This document shows, piece after piece, positions 12,854-25,376 of a stretch of DNA of 64,000 nucleotides. The position numbers and the translations under genes are program-made. Location: the NCBI GenBank assembly GCA_023055505.1, contig JALIRH010000002.1, forward strand, positions 36,093,733 through 36,157,732, in the 5' to 3' direction. Position 1 is the stretch's first letter, and every line of letters starts with the position of its first letter. The DNA is from Callipepla californica brunnescens. Taxonomy: Eukaryota; Chordata; Aves; Galliformes; Odontophoridae. Below the pieces are notes generated by a model, which did no database searches, was not told the origin of the DNA, and worked only from the letters and a program-made list of their open reading frames with translations.

Positions 12854-15108
12854 CTAGGGAAGAAACAGTTTAACTATGACTCAGTTCACTCTTTTCCAGT
12901 GTTTTGCTTCTCCATTGCAAAATCTATTTTTCTATATATTTTCTTCTACCTCAAAAAAATAACATGATAGGTAAATATGACATGCAAAATTGCAGTATGA
13001 AAGCGTGTTTTTTCAGCTTCCACTTTGCTACTTTACTCATCGCTAAAGAGAATCAGTATTCATACCCATCATACCTCAAATTAAACTGCCAGATCATATT
13101 CTTCGTAAATGCCTTGGGTTTTAAAATCACCTTATTATTTGAGCAAACAAATCTGTAAATAAAACTTTAAAATTGTAAATTAAAAAATTCCACCATAAGA
13201 AACATCAATAATTGTAATCTCTGTCAGTGAGCCCCCTCTACACGTAACACTGTGTAGAGTACTTTTGATAGTGAGGTTAAGGGAGATCACCTTTAAGACG
13301 TATAAAGGTTAATAACACTTCCGTATTCAAATGGAAATGAAAGTCATCACGCATAACGTTCTGCACTTTGTTAAAGAGGATTTTTGAATTAGTAAATCAG
13401 TTTACATTGTATTTGGTATTTACAGTAGAATCAAAAAGAAAAAAAAAAAACTTGCCTATCAGAACCCTCTCTATTCATTGGAAGAATTCAAATTCTCTAG
13501 TTACTATGCACAGTACATTGTAATAGATGTCTCATTTCCTATTACAAAATCAGTCTTTCATTTCTTTTGTGAGAGCAGTTTTTGTTGGTATTAGTAGTGC
13601 CTACTGCAGTTTTCCATAGGCTTTCACTAGCAAAAGGAAATCTAGTAGCAGAAAATTGTTTCATCAGTTCCTATCAATGTGGATATATCATAAACTCAGT
13701 GAACACTTCTGAAGATAGTATTCATGTTCATATTTCATGACCTCAGAAATCAGGTTAATATATATCTTTCCACTTTTCCAATAAAATATTCAGCAGAAGA
13801 AACACTTTAATCCAAAGCATGTATTTATTCTAACAAGAAATACTTATGCAGCAGAGATTCTTAACCTCTAATGTTTATTGGCAGAGCTCCCCCTGCTGAT
13901 TTGTAACAATAGCAAATATTAACTGCTTTGTGAGGTAACAGCTTTCAGCATAATTTATTTCACCTTGTATTAAAAATAATAATAATAATAATCCCAGGGT
14001 TGCCCTATGAAATTTAATCCAAGTCGTTAAAGAAAAAAAATTTTAACCACCAGGACAGAAATTAAGATTCCTTCAATCATTCAGCAACTGAAGTATTTAC
14101 ACTTACATTGCTCTGGTATGATTACAGTTAAGGTCTTTGCATGAATGCTAAGGTCCCTTATTACTCAGCAATACTGGTTTTCTAAATCAGTTTGGTTTTG
14201 TTATTGTTGTTGTTGTTTTTTAGGATAAATGAAAACTGAAAGAATAAGATTGTCTTTTACAGATTCAAAAATAGAAACAGGAGACAAATATCTGTAATTA
14301 TGAGAGACATCCTGCATGGAGGTCAGTGTTTTCAAGAATTAGTATTAATTTAATCTGACAGATTTGCCTATCATGAGAACAGCAGAGCTGGAACAGAAGC
14401 AAAAAGGAAGAAATCTGAATTAAAAACAACTGTTTCTTTTTTCTTGAAAATAATTGTGAATTACAATTGCACCAATCATAAGAAGCCTACACCTGAACAA
14501 ACTTTCATCACCCTTTGCATACACTTGTCATGAAATAATTGTTGCTCCATCACTGACAATTTTTCATAGTTGGAATTTATAGCTGTGAAATAACTACAGA
14601 TGCAAATATTATTAGGAAGGTCTGCACAAATGTGTGTGTGAACTTCTCCACAGTGAGGGTGATGGGGCACTGGAACACGCTCCCCCAAGAGGTGGTGGAG
14701 TCTCCTTCTTTGGAGACATTCAAGGCCCACATGGACACCTACCTGTGCAACCTGGGCTAGGGAGCTGCTTTGGCAGGAAGGATGGACTAGATTTCTAGCG
14801 GTCCTTTCCAGCCCCTACAATTCTGTGTGATCTAAGAGGACAGTTGAACTTGTAGCAAGTAAAACTTTGTGTAACCCATCTATATATTAGAATTAGAATA
14901 TGCTAAAATAATAACTGCAAAACATGTTCAGAAGTTCAGTTCAGGAGTCTGACTGTGTCAGTGCTTCTGTCATCTCTCAAGCAACTTAAGACAAAGCAAT
15001 AAAAACGTATCGCAAATAGCATTACTCATATATAGCTTCATGAAAGATGAGCTTTTAGTCCACGTAAAAATTAATGAAACAGAACAGAATTTATTATAAA
15101 AATCTCAC
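12854..15108. other. intron D16-D17
   Basis: Contains a (taa)n run at about 13970, a (tgt)n run at about 14199 and the CR1 fragment at 14613-14833. Confidence 0.55.
14613..14833 (+). mobile_element. CR1 LINE 3' fragment
   Basis: The sequence matches the avian CR1 3' end, from 'aaggtctgcacaaatgtg' through 'gcactggaacacgctcccc' and 'gaggtggtggagtctcc' to 'cccctacaattctgtg'. It is 5'-truncated, in the intron between D16 and D17, antisense to the gene. Confidence 0.85.
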
Positions 15109-15198
15109 CCTTCGTAAGTTCCACTCTGACTGCTTATTCAGTAATTCACCAAGTTCAATTCTTATCTTGTAGATACTCCCAACACTTTTTACTTTAAC
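15109..15198 (-). CDS. RP1: RP1 downstream exon D16: PLAT-C, middle
   Basis: The 90-nt exon is 30 codons: VKVKSVGSIYKIRIELGELL, then NKQSEWNLRR. It matches D2 in position and nearly in length (87 nt). The usual 'IGHDN.G' is replaced by 'IELGELL', so this copy has lost a common PLAT loop motif. The acceptor is TTATTTCAG and the donor AGG|GTGAGA. Confidence 0.84.
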
Positions 15199-16546
15199 CT
15201 GAAATAAAACCAAAGCAACACAACATATAATTACAGACAAAAATGTATGTAACATACTTTAATTTTGTGTAGTAGAGGCTGAATACTAACTAACGAAGCA
15301 AGGTATGTCCTGTGTTACACTGTGCACAATTAATGATCAAAAGGTATTTCAGTCTTGCACACAAAAAGATGCAGCCTTATGGCAAAGCATAGGCCTATGC
15401 ATTTCATACCTGAAATCATTGCTGTCCACTAAACACATATTGCTTTCATGTTTTGCTTTTTCTAGTGAATCTCTCTTTAGCCTTTCTGATTAATGGCTGT
15501 ATGATTATTTCAAGTATAATATCAAACAAATGTACAAGACGACTCATACAAGTAAGGTAGGAAAGGCCACATACGAATGACTTATATTTCTCAAGATAAT
15601 TTTTGAATTTTTCATAGTTGTACATACTGCTGATAAAGTGAGAGGTTAAAGAAAAGTAAATCCAAACTGCCTGACCATCACAGGCTTTTAGAAGCTGTTT
15701 TGCTGTGTGAACCGCTGGACAGAACAGAGATTGAATTTATTACTTCAAAAATAAAGTTTAATACACATAGAAAATAGCAGTGATTATTAATATTATTGAC
15801 AGAATTTGTTTTGATTTGTGCCAAGACTGTATTTAAAGAATTGAAGAGTACAGAAAAAAAACTTTTTTTTTAAAAAAAAAAAGGGAGAATTTCTGCTTCA
15901 GTTATCTGAAGACAGCAATGTGTCACTTGTGTCTCAAACAAAGATTTAAGCAAAACAGAAATATTAGCTCCTTCAAAAATTTCCTCTCAGCCCATCTAGA
16001 AATAATTTTCTTATCACACTGAAGGTGGGTTTCTTCTTCAATAATATAGACAAATTCTTTGTATTTTAATGACATGATAGCATGAGAGTTATTGGTCTCT
16101 TAATGGTAAAACTTCTGATATTCCAGGTATTCAGAATACAGTGGCTGAAAAAAGTTTCAGTTATCAACTTTTACTGAATCAGTTACACTATAATCACTTC
16201 AAAGTATACCATAAAGTTGAAGCACAAGAGCATTTCATTACTAAAGATACCTTAATTACATATAAGCCTTGCCTTACACATTAGAAATTGTCCGCTCCTA
16301 AATATATAAAGCTAGCTTCAAATCAATGGTCTTAGAGAAATAAATGTCTGCAAGAGGAAGTTAAAAGAAAGAGAGGCTCTTCCACTGCTAACTACGTGCA
16401 TTAAAATGATTTAATGTGGAATACGTAGAGATTGAAGAGACTTATTTTTCCTTTATGTTTACACGTAAAAGATGTTTTCTTTTCCTTACAGGATGATCTT
16501 TAGAAAGGTATGCAGTAAAATAATGCCCTTAGCCTTCATTAGCTAC

Positions 16547-16749
16547 CTGAAATTCATCTTCTTCCCTAGGAAGGAAAAACTGCTTCCTGTTCTCCTTGCC
16601 AAGAGTTATTGGTCCAGCTGCTCCTCCATCTCCATATATCCAGAGAGTGACATTAGCTTGAGATCCTGCACTTCCTGTCAACACTGACACTTTCCATTCA
16701 TCAGATGAAGGAAGGGGGCACTCACCACCCTGGGGATTTCTCATTTCCT
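16547..16749 (-). CDS. RP1: RP1 downstream exon D15: PLAT-C, first half
   Basis: The 203-nt exon encodes a short linker (EEMRNPQGGECPLPSSD) and then EWKVSVLTGSAGSQANVTLW, IYGDGGAAGPITLGKENRKQ and EEDEFQ. It is the equivalent of D1 and D22 with an N-terminal extension of 13 codons. The acceptor is TCTTTCACAG, the donor CAG|GTAGCT. Phase 0 at the end. Confidence 0.88.
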
Positions 16750-16837
16750 CTGTGAAAGACAAAGCATTAAGTGGGAGATGAAAATCAACATGAAACCGCC
16801 AGTCACTGCAGTAACTTCAGTGCATAACCTCAACAAT

Positions 16838-16890
16838 TCTCAATGATCTCTAGGTACCTTCCAACCCCCACAATTCTGTGATTCTATGAT
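16838..16890 (+). mobile_element. very short CR1 LINE 3' tail
   Basis: Only about 50 bp remains, ending 'ccttccaacccccacaattc' and 'tgtgattctatgat', the CR1 terminal octamers. Confidence 0.7.
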
Positions 16891-17477
16891 AAGGAGACCA
16901 TAACAAAGAGGAGATTGTATTTTTTCAATGGTAAATGAGAATAAAGTGTCTTGTTTGGATTAGCTACAAGATTCAACTAGAAAAGAACAAATCTCTCTCA
17001 TACTGTTCTTTATATATTTTCAGTTTTAAAAGTAGTAATGGTATGAATCAGAACTGTGGCCATTAAATTGACAACTGCGGCATTTAGAAGTCATTACAAT
17101 TACATATAAATACTTTTCTAATGCCTCGTGTTGGTACACGATCAGCAGAATCACATGTTCAAAAGTAGAAGCAAATTAACTTCAAGTGAAAAAAATGGTA
17201 CAACCTTACATTCATCCCTACAAACCCCTCTCCGTGAATCCCCTGCAGAACAGAAAGGTCCCACCTCCCCACAAATTCACAATATGTTCAAGCACAAAAG
17301 GCAGATTTAACCTATTGGTTTGAAAGGACAAAGGAACACAGTGCCTATATACTGTGTCCTGCAAGACTTCCTAAATGATTCTTCATGCGTCCTTCACAAA
17401 AAGCTGCAAATAGACTTTTAAAATACGTTAAAGAGGATGAACATTATCTGCACTGCGAACTAATTTTCTTCTAAAAT

Positions 17478-17880
17478 AATCCTAGAATTTTTGGAATTGG
17501 AAGCAATCCTTTAAGGTCACCTAGTCCAACACCCCTTCTGTTAACTGGGACATCTACATCAGGTGCATAGATCCCAGTCCAGCCTGACCTGAAACATCTC
17601 CAGAGATGGGGCGTACACCACCTCTCAGGGTAACTTGTTCCAGTGACTCACTGCCCTTACTGTAAAGGGCTTTCTTCTTCTTATAGCCTGTTTAAATCTC
17701 CCCTATTTTAGTTTGGAACTATTTCTTTTGTCAGAACAGACCCTACTAAAAAGTCTGCTCCCCTTCATTCTTATAGCCCCTCCCCATAGATACTGAAAAG
17801 CCACTTTCAGGTCCCCCTGGAGACTTCCTCAGATCTTTCAGCCTTTTGTATCTCACAGATCATTTCTCATCCATTAAGTT
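17478..17880 (-). mobile_element. CR1 LINE 3' fragment
   Basis: Read on the plus strand it begins at the CR1 3' end ('cctagaatttttggaattgg', 'gtcacctagtccaacacccc') and runs towards 5' sequence. It is diverged and its 5' boundary is approximate. Confidence 0.7.
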
Positions 17881-18954
17881 GCATTCTATGGATCAAGCTT
17901 TTAGAGGCCTTAATCTCTGGATGCATAAGAATCACTTAAAATATTGCTGAATTCATAAAATATTGCCTCTTATAAGGTAAAGTGAGAAACAGAGCAGACC
18001 TTAATGCTGTACAAGCACTATTCAAAATATATGAAACATCATTGTGTTATCAAAACTGATAACACCAATCTGAAAAACAGCACCAAACTGGCTGCTGTGA
18101 AGAAAATTAATCCACCCTAGCTGAATTCATCATACTAAAGAATACTAAAGAAATACTAAAGAAAAAAAGCAATATCTATATCAGAAATTTGTAAATCTCA
18201 CTCTGCCATACCTCATGACCTATGAAATAAAAATGTGAATACAATGTAAAAAAAATTAGCATGAATCTCCTGGGACTTGTTTTTTACAAAACTTTTGTGA
18301 CCAATGAATTCTACATCTTCATTGCATGTGACTTTCAGTATCTATAGCAAAATAATTGCTTTGGTACAGTAAATTTTTCTGACAATGTGACTTCTTCACA
18401 TTCTTAGAGTAACAATGCTTTCTGTATTTAAATCTACTTAGTTCCTCACTTGTAACAAAACAGACTTCCTTAAGTCATCTGACACCGCATCCTACTTGCT
18501 TGGGTGACGCTGCAACCCACAAGCATCCTCAAGCATACACATGAAAAGATTCATGGAACACACAGGTTTTAAGAAGCACAAGGAATCCCATCCTGCTCTT
18601 TATCCTTAATATACTAACTCCTTTCTTGGGTTCTTGCTACCCAAAACACCTGCAAGCTCAAACTACTGCCTCCTGAAAAAAAAAAATAATAATAATGTAC
18701 AAACAAATAACTGACTTTGAATGCTTTTTGCCTCATAATTTACTGGCACTTCTTACAAATGTAAATCAGTCACATTGAAATATTTTCACCCTGCAGCAAA
18801 TCAATCTGAAAAGAGGATTTGATGGTTACTCTGGATTAGTCAAGGGATTTTATACACTTGATGGCACTGTGATTTAAACCCATTACAAGAAAAATTCATT
18901 CTGATAGTTCTGCATGAAAATTACAGAGACACCACAATCCTTCACACAAGTTCT

Positions 18955-20025
18955 TAGAATCATAGGGTTTGGAAGGGACCTCAAGAGATAATCAAGTCCA
19001 ACCCCCCTGCCAAAGCAGGTTCCCTACACCAGGTTACACAGGAAGGCATCCAGGCAGGTCTTGAATATCTCTAGAGAAGGAGATTCCACAACCCCCCCGG
19101 GCAGCCTGTGCCAGTGCTCCATCACCCTCACCGTAAAGAAGTTCTTGTGCACATTCGTGCAGAACCCCCTGCGCTGCAGTTTCTGGCTGTTTCCCCTTGT
19201 CCTGTCTCCACACACTGCTGAAAAGAGTCTGGCCTCGCCACTTTGTCCCCCACACCTCAGATATTCATAAACCTGGATCAGGCTCCCTCTCAGTCTTATT
19301 TTCCCAAGGCTAAAGTGACCCAGTTCACTCAGCCTTTCTCCATAGGGGAGATCCTCCAGGCCCTTCACCATCTTTGCAGCCCTCTGCTGGACTCTTTCCA
19401 AGAGATCCCTGTTTTTTTACACTGGGGAGCCCAGAACTGGACACAGTGCTCCAGATGAGGCCTCACCAGGGCAGAGTAGAGGGGGAGGATCACCTCCCTT
19501 GACCTGCTGGCCACACTCTTTTTAAACACATCCCAGAATGCCACTGGCCCTCTTGGCCACAAGAGCACACTGCTGGCTCATGGTCAACCTGTCATCCACA
19601 AGGACACCCAGGTCCCTCTCTGCAGAGCTCCTCTCCAGCAGTCCTCCCATCCTGTACTGGTGCATGCAATTATTCCTCCCTAGGTGCAAGACTCTACACT
19701 TGCTTATGTTAAATTTCATCTGGTTTCTGACTGCCCAGCTCTCCAGCTTGTCCAGGTCTTGCTGAATGGCAGCACAGCCTCCAGGAATGTCAACCAATCC
19801 TCTCCACTTTGTATCATCAGCAAACTTGCTGAGGATGTCCACTATCCCCTCATCAAGGTCATCAATGAAGATGTTGACAAAGACTGGACCAGCACAGACC
19901 CCTGGTGGACACCGCTGGTTACAGGCCTCCAACCAGACTCTGCACCACCACCAACAACCCTCCGTGCTCTGCCAGTCAGTCAGTTCTCAATCCACTTCAC
20001 TGTCCACTCATCTATCCCTTCTTAT
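18955..20025 (-). mobile_element. long CR1 LINE fragment with broken reverse transcriptase
   Basis: About 1.07 kb of CR1, starting at its 3' end ('aatcatagggtttggaaggg'). Minus-strand frames keep pol pieces: 19522-19932 holds FVNIFIDDLDEGIVD and SKFADDTK (reverse transcriptase FADD region) and [20 protein letters not shown]; 19024-19401 holds the C-terminal part, with [20 protein letters not shown]. Frameshifts separate them, so it is dead. It lies in the D14-D15 intron in the same orientation as the gene. Confidence 0.9.
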
Positions 20026-20644
20026 TTACTTATCTATATCTGAAGCAAAATAAGAGTGATTTGGTCCCAAAACACCATATGATTGAGTGACACTTTTGGA
20101 GTAAACCATCAGATAGATGTCTACAGCAGAAGCTTGTACAATAGACATGATGTATTTTACTGCACTCCTGTGTATCATCATTTCCAATGTAAACCTAAAG
20201 GAAATAGGATTAAATTTTATTTGTATCTTATTTAGCTTTATAAATAAAATGTTAAAACCTGATAGTAACTAATAATACACCAGACATATGGGAAAGGAAT
20301 ATGCAATGTATAGAAATTGTTTCTTGGAGATGTGTTTTGCTAATACTGAATGACAAATCTCACAGATTGTGCCTACCTCTTGGTAGCTAATGGTATCACT
20401 CTCCTTCTTTTGACTTGTAGATGCACATATGTTTTTGCTATTTAAATTTCAACCTGATTTCAGAAACACGAGGAACAAACAAAGGAGAACTCCGCAGTAC
20501 TGACTCGTGGTAAAACCTACAAGATCCTTCTATGCTTACTGAGTGAAGTTGACACAGTTACACGTTCTCAGTAGGTCTGTCAACTTTTGTTTTATTTTGC
20601 TTCTTATAAAAGAAGATTTAAAAACCTTTAGTTTGAGATATTCT

Positions 20645-21110
20645 TGTTGTCATTGTTTTATGATTTTTTTATTATCTGTATTGCACATCATTACATCATG
20701 CAGGGCACTCGGAATTAAAGGGTTAACGCTCTGGTTCCATGGACAGCAAAAATTCCAGGTACTTGGCATTCAGAAGAGAAGAACTACACAACCTAGAAGA
20801 CTCTGTGACTGTTCTCAACTCAGAGGAAGATAAAAATGCACGCAAGTCCCAAGACTTACCTCTTTTTGCAGATCATCGCAGCAGCGGAGGTCCCCTAGTC
20901 ATCTCACCTTCAGCTTTATCATAAGGCCTTTGGTTTTGAACACTCACTTTTTGATTTACTAGCTTCAATTCCAATTATATTGCATTATACTGTGTTATTT
21001 TACACTCCAATATCTTATTTAGTAAATTAGTTTTCCTCAGATCATTGACAATGTTTTGCTTTTGGGCCCATCTCTGTACCCTTCCTCCTTCTCCCCTTTA
21101 TATTCCTTCC
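20645..21110 (+). repeat. diverged LTR-type repeat, same family as 4621-5188
   Basis: It shares with 4621-5188 the blocks 'ttttatgattttt', 'agcttcaattccaattatat', 'tatcttatttagtaaatta' and 'gatcattg...tgttttg...gggcccatctc' in the same order and orientation. The 3' end carrying 'gccgaactagcc' in the other copy is missing, so this one looks truncated. Confidence 0.55.
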
Positions 21111-21370
21111 CTTCTCATTCATGCAACACATTTGTCCTTGAATCTATAACGTGGTCTTCCATGCATGCACCTCCCGCAGACACTATAATTCTCCATTCTG
21201 TGAGCTATTAAGTAGGTGCTGAAACCTGCCATCATCTTCTATAGAGGAAGTGTCCCAAGGAACAAAGAACACGCATTACAACAGAAATATCTAAGTAATT
21301 AAACTGAAAACTGTGCTACAGCAGTAATTAGTCACTCAGAGGTTAGTGAGTCAGTGTCACTGTCACAGGC

Positions 21371-21513
21371 ATCCCAAAGAATCCGTGGGTACTCCATCCC
21401 TGGTTGGAGCCCTGAGCAGCCTGATTTGGTAGGGGGCAGCCCAGCCCGTATCATGGGGTTGGAATAGGTTGGGCTTGAATGACACTTCCAATCCAATCCA
21501 TAATATGATAGCA
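21371..21513 (+). mobile_element. CR1 LINE 3' tail, diverged
   Basis: The pattern 'agcagcctgatttggtaggg', 'ggggttggaataggttgg' and terminal 'aatatgatagcatg' corresponds to the CR1 3' end in degraded form. Confidence 0.6.
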
Positions 21514-21762
21514 TGTTTCTGTTCTTCTAAGAAGAATTAATGCCAAATCAATTACTATTTTTTTGAATATAACAACCAAAAAATAGGTATTGGCTAGTAG
21601 ATGGTTAATCTGTTTTGAATTCAAATATTAAGTCTGTTAAAATAAAAAGCAAATGAGTATTTAATAGATATCTATTAAAAATAAAACTTTAATCTTTTAT
21701 TTTTAGGGCGTAAACATCAATCAACTTTTAAAGTATTCTAAGTGAAAATATCTTCCTAGTGA

Positions 21763-22467
21763 ATGACAGGCTGGCCATGAGCCAGTAGTGTGACCTGGTG
21801 ACCAAGAAGGCCTGGGACCCTGGGGTGCATTAAAAAGAACATGGCCAGCAGGTTGAGGGAGGTGATCCTTCCCCTCTACTCTGCCCTGATGAGGCGTCAC
21901 CTGGAGTATTATGTCCAGTTCCAGGCTCCCTGGTACAAAAAAAGACAGGGATCTCCTTGAAAGAGTCCAGCAGAAGGCTTACAAAGATGATAAAGGGTAT
22001 GGAACACCTCGCTTATGAGGAAAGGAGCAGACACCTGGGTCTGTTCAGACTTTGAGAAAGAAGCCTCAGAGGGGATCTGTTCCACATCTATAAACATCTG
22101 AGGAGCAGGAGGCAAAGGGATGAGGGTGGACACTTCTCTGTAGCATGTGGCAATGGAACAAGGGGAAATGGCCACCAACTGAAGCATAGGAAGTTCTGCA
22201 CAAATGTGTGTGGGAACTTCTTCACAGTGCAGGTGGACGGAGCACTGACAGAAGCTGCACAGAGAGGTGGTAGAGTCTTCTCTGTAGACATTCAAGGCCC
22301 ACCTGGACACATACCTGCGCAACCTGGGCTAAGGGTAAATAAGAGCTTTCTTGGGCATAAAACATTCAATGGTTCACTATCTGACATTTTTTATTATTAT
22401 TCTGCTTTGGCGGGGGGGTCAGACTCTAAAGGTCCTTTCCAACCCCTACAATTCTGTGATCTTACTC
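21763..22467 (+). mobile_element. CR1 LINE 3' fragment
   Basis: About 0.7 kb of CR1, from 'agaaggcctgggaccctggg' through 'ctactctgccctgatgaggc' to 'ccaacccctacaattctgtg'. About 80 bp of unrelated AT-rich sequence (22332-22412) interrupts it near the 3' end. Confidence 0.85.
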
Positions 22468-23447
22468 AATACTAGTATTTCTTTGAAAGGCAGAGTAACT
22501 GATATTTCTGATCCCCATAAGAAGAGTCCAGACACATAAGTGTCAGAAATACTTCTAACAACATGCTAATAGATGTTACCTAACCAATTTTATGGTAGAT
22601 ATCACTTCTAAAACGGAATCCTATATATCTAGTCCTAAAAACATCCTACTTCTTTGAAAACAAGTAGGATGGTTTGTGTGCTGTTGCCATGGCTTTTAAA
22701 AGGCAGCATATAACACCACTTGCTGACAACCCACAACATTTTGGGAAGACTTCGTGAAACAATAGTGTAACATAAGGTCTGATAGATGTGAAGCTGAAAG
22801 TGAATATTCTAAGCTAAGAACGAAAAGAACGAAACAGAAACAATTAACAGTAATTAATAATAACCCACACCTACGCTTCTAATTCAAGCAGAATGCTTTG
22901 TTATAACTGAATTTATTTTAAATCCTTCCTGATATTTTACCCTATAAATGATTATCCCATTGGCATCTGACTGTCTTTGACAATCTTGTCAGGTACAGTT
23001 TAAATTTGAATATTTATTAACTTTTCTTACTTGCCTAGACACAGAGAAACAAAACTATCACTCAACAGTTTGAACCTTACTCTTTCCCCTACTGAATTAT
23101 AAAGTAGAAAATGTGAGAAATATTCCATGACTTTCCATAATCTTTGGATTGGGCTCTTTGTGGTATCAGCCTCTTAATTTCCACAGAAGCATACTCAAAA
23201 AAATACTAATGTGAAATTATTCATTAGCTACATTATAATCATCGTCTGATCAACAAGCCACCTTTCAACACCTTTTTAAAATAAGAAGTAATACTTCTTA
23301 TGTTTTATGTATGCATAGATTGAAACTCTAAAAAAACAAAACAAAAAACTAGACGTTGTCCTTCTTGAGATAACTAATATCAAATAAGCACAGGAGACAG
23401 ACATATTCCAGTGTTGCATCAGAGCTGATTTGTTGACAATCTCTTAC

Positions 23448-23579
23448 CTGTGGGTGGCAAAACCAAAGGTCTTGCAGGTGTTTGCTGCTGGGCTTTTGCT
23501 GGTGGGCGTTCAAATCCTCTCAAGTCTTTCTTCTCTTGATTGACTTCTGCAGGAGTTCCCGTGGGCGTCTCACAGCCAA
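23448..23579 (-). CDS. RP1: RP1 downstream exon D14: Pro/Gln-rich linker
   Basis: The 132-nt exon completes a Phe codon and encodes GCETPTGTPAEVNQEKKDLR, then a PPAKAQQQTPARPLVLPPT stretch. It has no domain signature and reads as a flexible linker between the trefoil-like segment and PLAT-C. The acceptor is ATTGTTTCAG and the donor ACAG|GTAAGA. It starts and ends in phase 1. Confidence 0.8.
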
Positions 23580-25198
23580 CTGAAACAATCAAATGTAACC
23601 TTCTGTTACATCCACTCTTCTGCTGTTTTGTTGTTGTTTTTTTTTTTTTTATTATTTGTTTGGTTTTGTTTGTTTATTTTCCTCAGAAACTTTCCACACA
23701 TCCCATATGTGGCAAGCACTAATACTAGCCTTACCGATAATTCACTACAATGCATACCAAAATTTTTTCTCTATATTTCACAGCCACTAGTAATAGGCTT
23801 TTGTTGCTAGAAGTATATCACAAAAAGAAAATAAATATCCATTCAGTGCTTTGAAAAATCTAAACAACAGTTTAACATTGAGGCATGAATGAAATGACCT
23901 GCTGAAATCTGGTTTTCCACAAGATCAGTTTACTGACAGTATTTTCTTTCTAAAGATTAGGAATACTGAAATGAAAACTGCTAGAGGCCATTTCTGGTAA
24001 TACGAAATGGCAAACAGAGAAGTCTTCTTTGCTTTAATAGAAAATATTAGCTACTGTTTTCTTTCTTTTACTGAGTAACAAGGAATCAGGAAAACAGCCT
24101 GTAACAAAGTAATAATGAGCTTTATTTTAATAGCACGGTAAGCCCTGCTTTTCTGAGAATTTCCATTGCAAATCCTGCTCTTCCAAAAGGTAGCAAAGAA
24201 AAAAAAAATAAAAAAAAAAATCTTTCCTTTAGTCTACAAGGATACAAAGAGAAATATTTTTGGCACCTTGAAACAAGTAGAGGTTGAACATAATTCTTGA
24301 TTTTTGAGCCCCAGCAAGCCAACAAGCAGAGGTCAGCTTAGAGAGGGAACCTTTTTGTTGCAAATAGCTCTCAAACTCAACATATGTCAGATGAACCACA
24401 TAATCAATACATCAGTAGAGGCTACACCATTAAAAGAGAAACCATACTGAATACTGCCAAGTATGCTATACCATAATGGAAAATGCAGCAATAACAGCAG
24501 AGTAGCAAGGTTTTAGGCTACAACCAGTGAGAGTTTACTCAAACACAACAGCTGCAGACACAAAAACAAAGGAAAAAACCTACTGACCTTCAAAAAGCCT
24601 CTTGTACACAAGGATCTCCAAGATACCCTCACCTCCACTGCCAACCCTTAAATGAGTTCTAGGAAGGGGTGGAACCTGGCTCCACTCTCTATCACTCAGA
24701 TGTATTGCATGCACCTGAGCTCTCCATGGTTGGCACTGCCTTCCCGCCCGCTCTGCTTCAGAGTGTGACTTAGCATTTCCTCTACATTGGCCCTCTCTAA
24801 ATTCTAGAGATTTCCCTATAAAAGTAGTAAAGTGTGGTGTAGCTGAGAACAATTCATTATTTCCCAGGGTTCCAGAATCTGTAGCTAGAGTGGGGAATAG
24901 GCCCAGAAGTCAACTCCGTGTCTGTCACCTGTTTTTATTCTCACACTCAAAAATTTATTTGTTCAGGAAAAACAAAAACAAAACGTTTTCTTCCATACCC
25001 TTTATTTTTATTAAACAAAAGAAAATGAACAAAAATAAGCACACAGGACAAATTGTGTGATAAAACTTTTCACTTTTAAAATTACTAAAAAACCACAAGG
25101 CAAAGGCAAGTAATCTGTCTATCATGTTTTTGTTTTGAACTTTTTCTGTCAGAAACACCAATCATTTAGGCAAAGTAGAATATTAAGAAATCACGTAC

Positions 25199-25376
25199 AT
25201 TTGATGACCTGAGGGTAAAAAAAAATGTTGCTTTCTCCAATGTTAATGACTGGCTTGGTCTGACCATCTGGCAGGAGACCAACGTACATCCCTTTACTCC
25301 GCACTGATTCCAGACTTACAGATCCAGCTTCCAAATTTTTCTCAATTTTAAAGTGACAGTATTCATCACCTGTGCC
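25199..25376 (-). CDS. RP1: RP1 downstream exon D13: end of trefoil-like region
   Basis: The 178-nt exon encodes 59 codons plus one base: GTGDEYCHFKIEKNLEAGSV, SLESVRSKGMYVGLLPDGQT, and FFYPQVIK. The ESVRSKGMYVG...DGQ motif repeats that of D12. The acceptor is AATTTCTTAG. The donor AAAT|GTACGT is preferred to CTCAG|GTCATC because it keeps frame with D14. A run of nine T sits inside the coding sequence (about 25216-25224). Confidence 0.85.

Larger units (their letters stand above)
16750..23447. other. intron D14-D15, repeat-rich
   Basis: The 6.7-kb intron carries five CR1 pieces (16838, 17478, 18955, 21371 and 21763) and the truncated LTR-type repeat at 20645. No exon seen. It is the most repeat-dense interval in the window. 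Confidence 0.65.

Noticed and set aside
19034..20090. Multiple overlapping ORFs on both strands suggesting a gene
   Set aside because: They fall in a CR1 LINE; only broken pol fragments are present.
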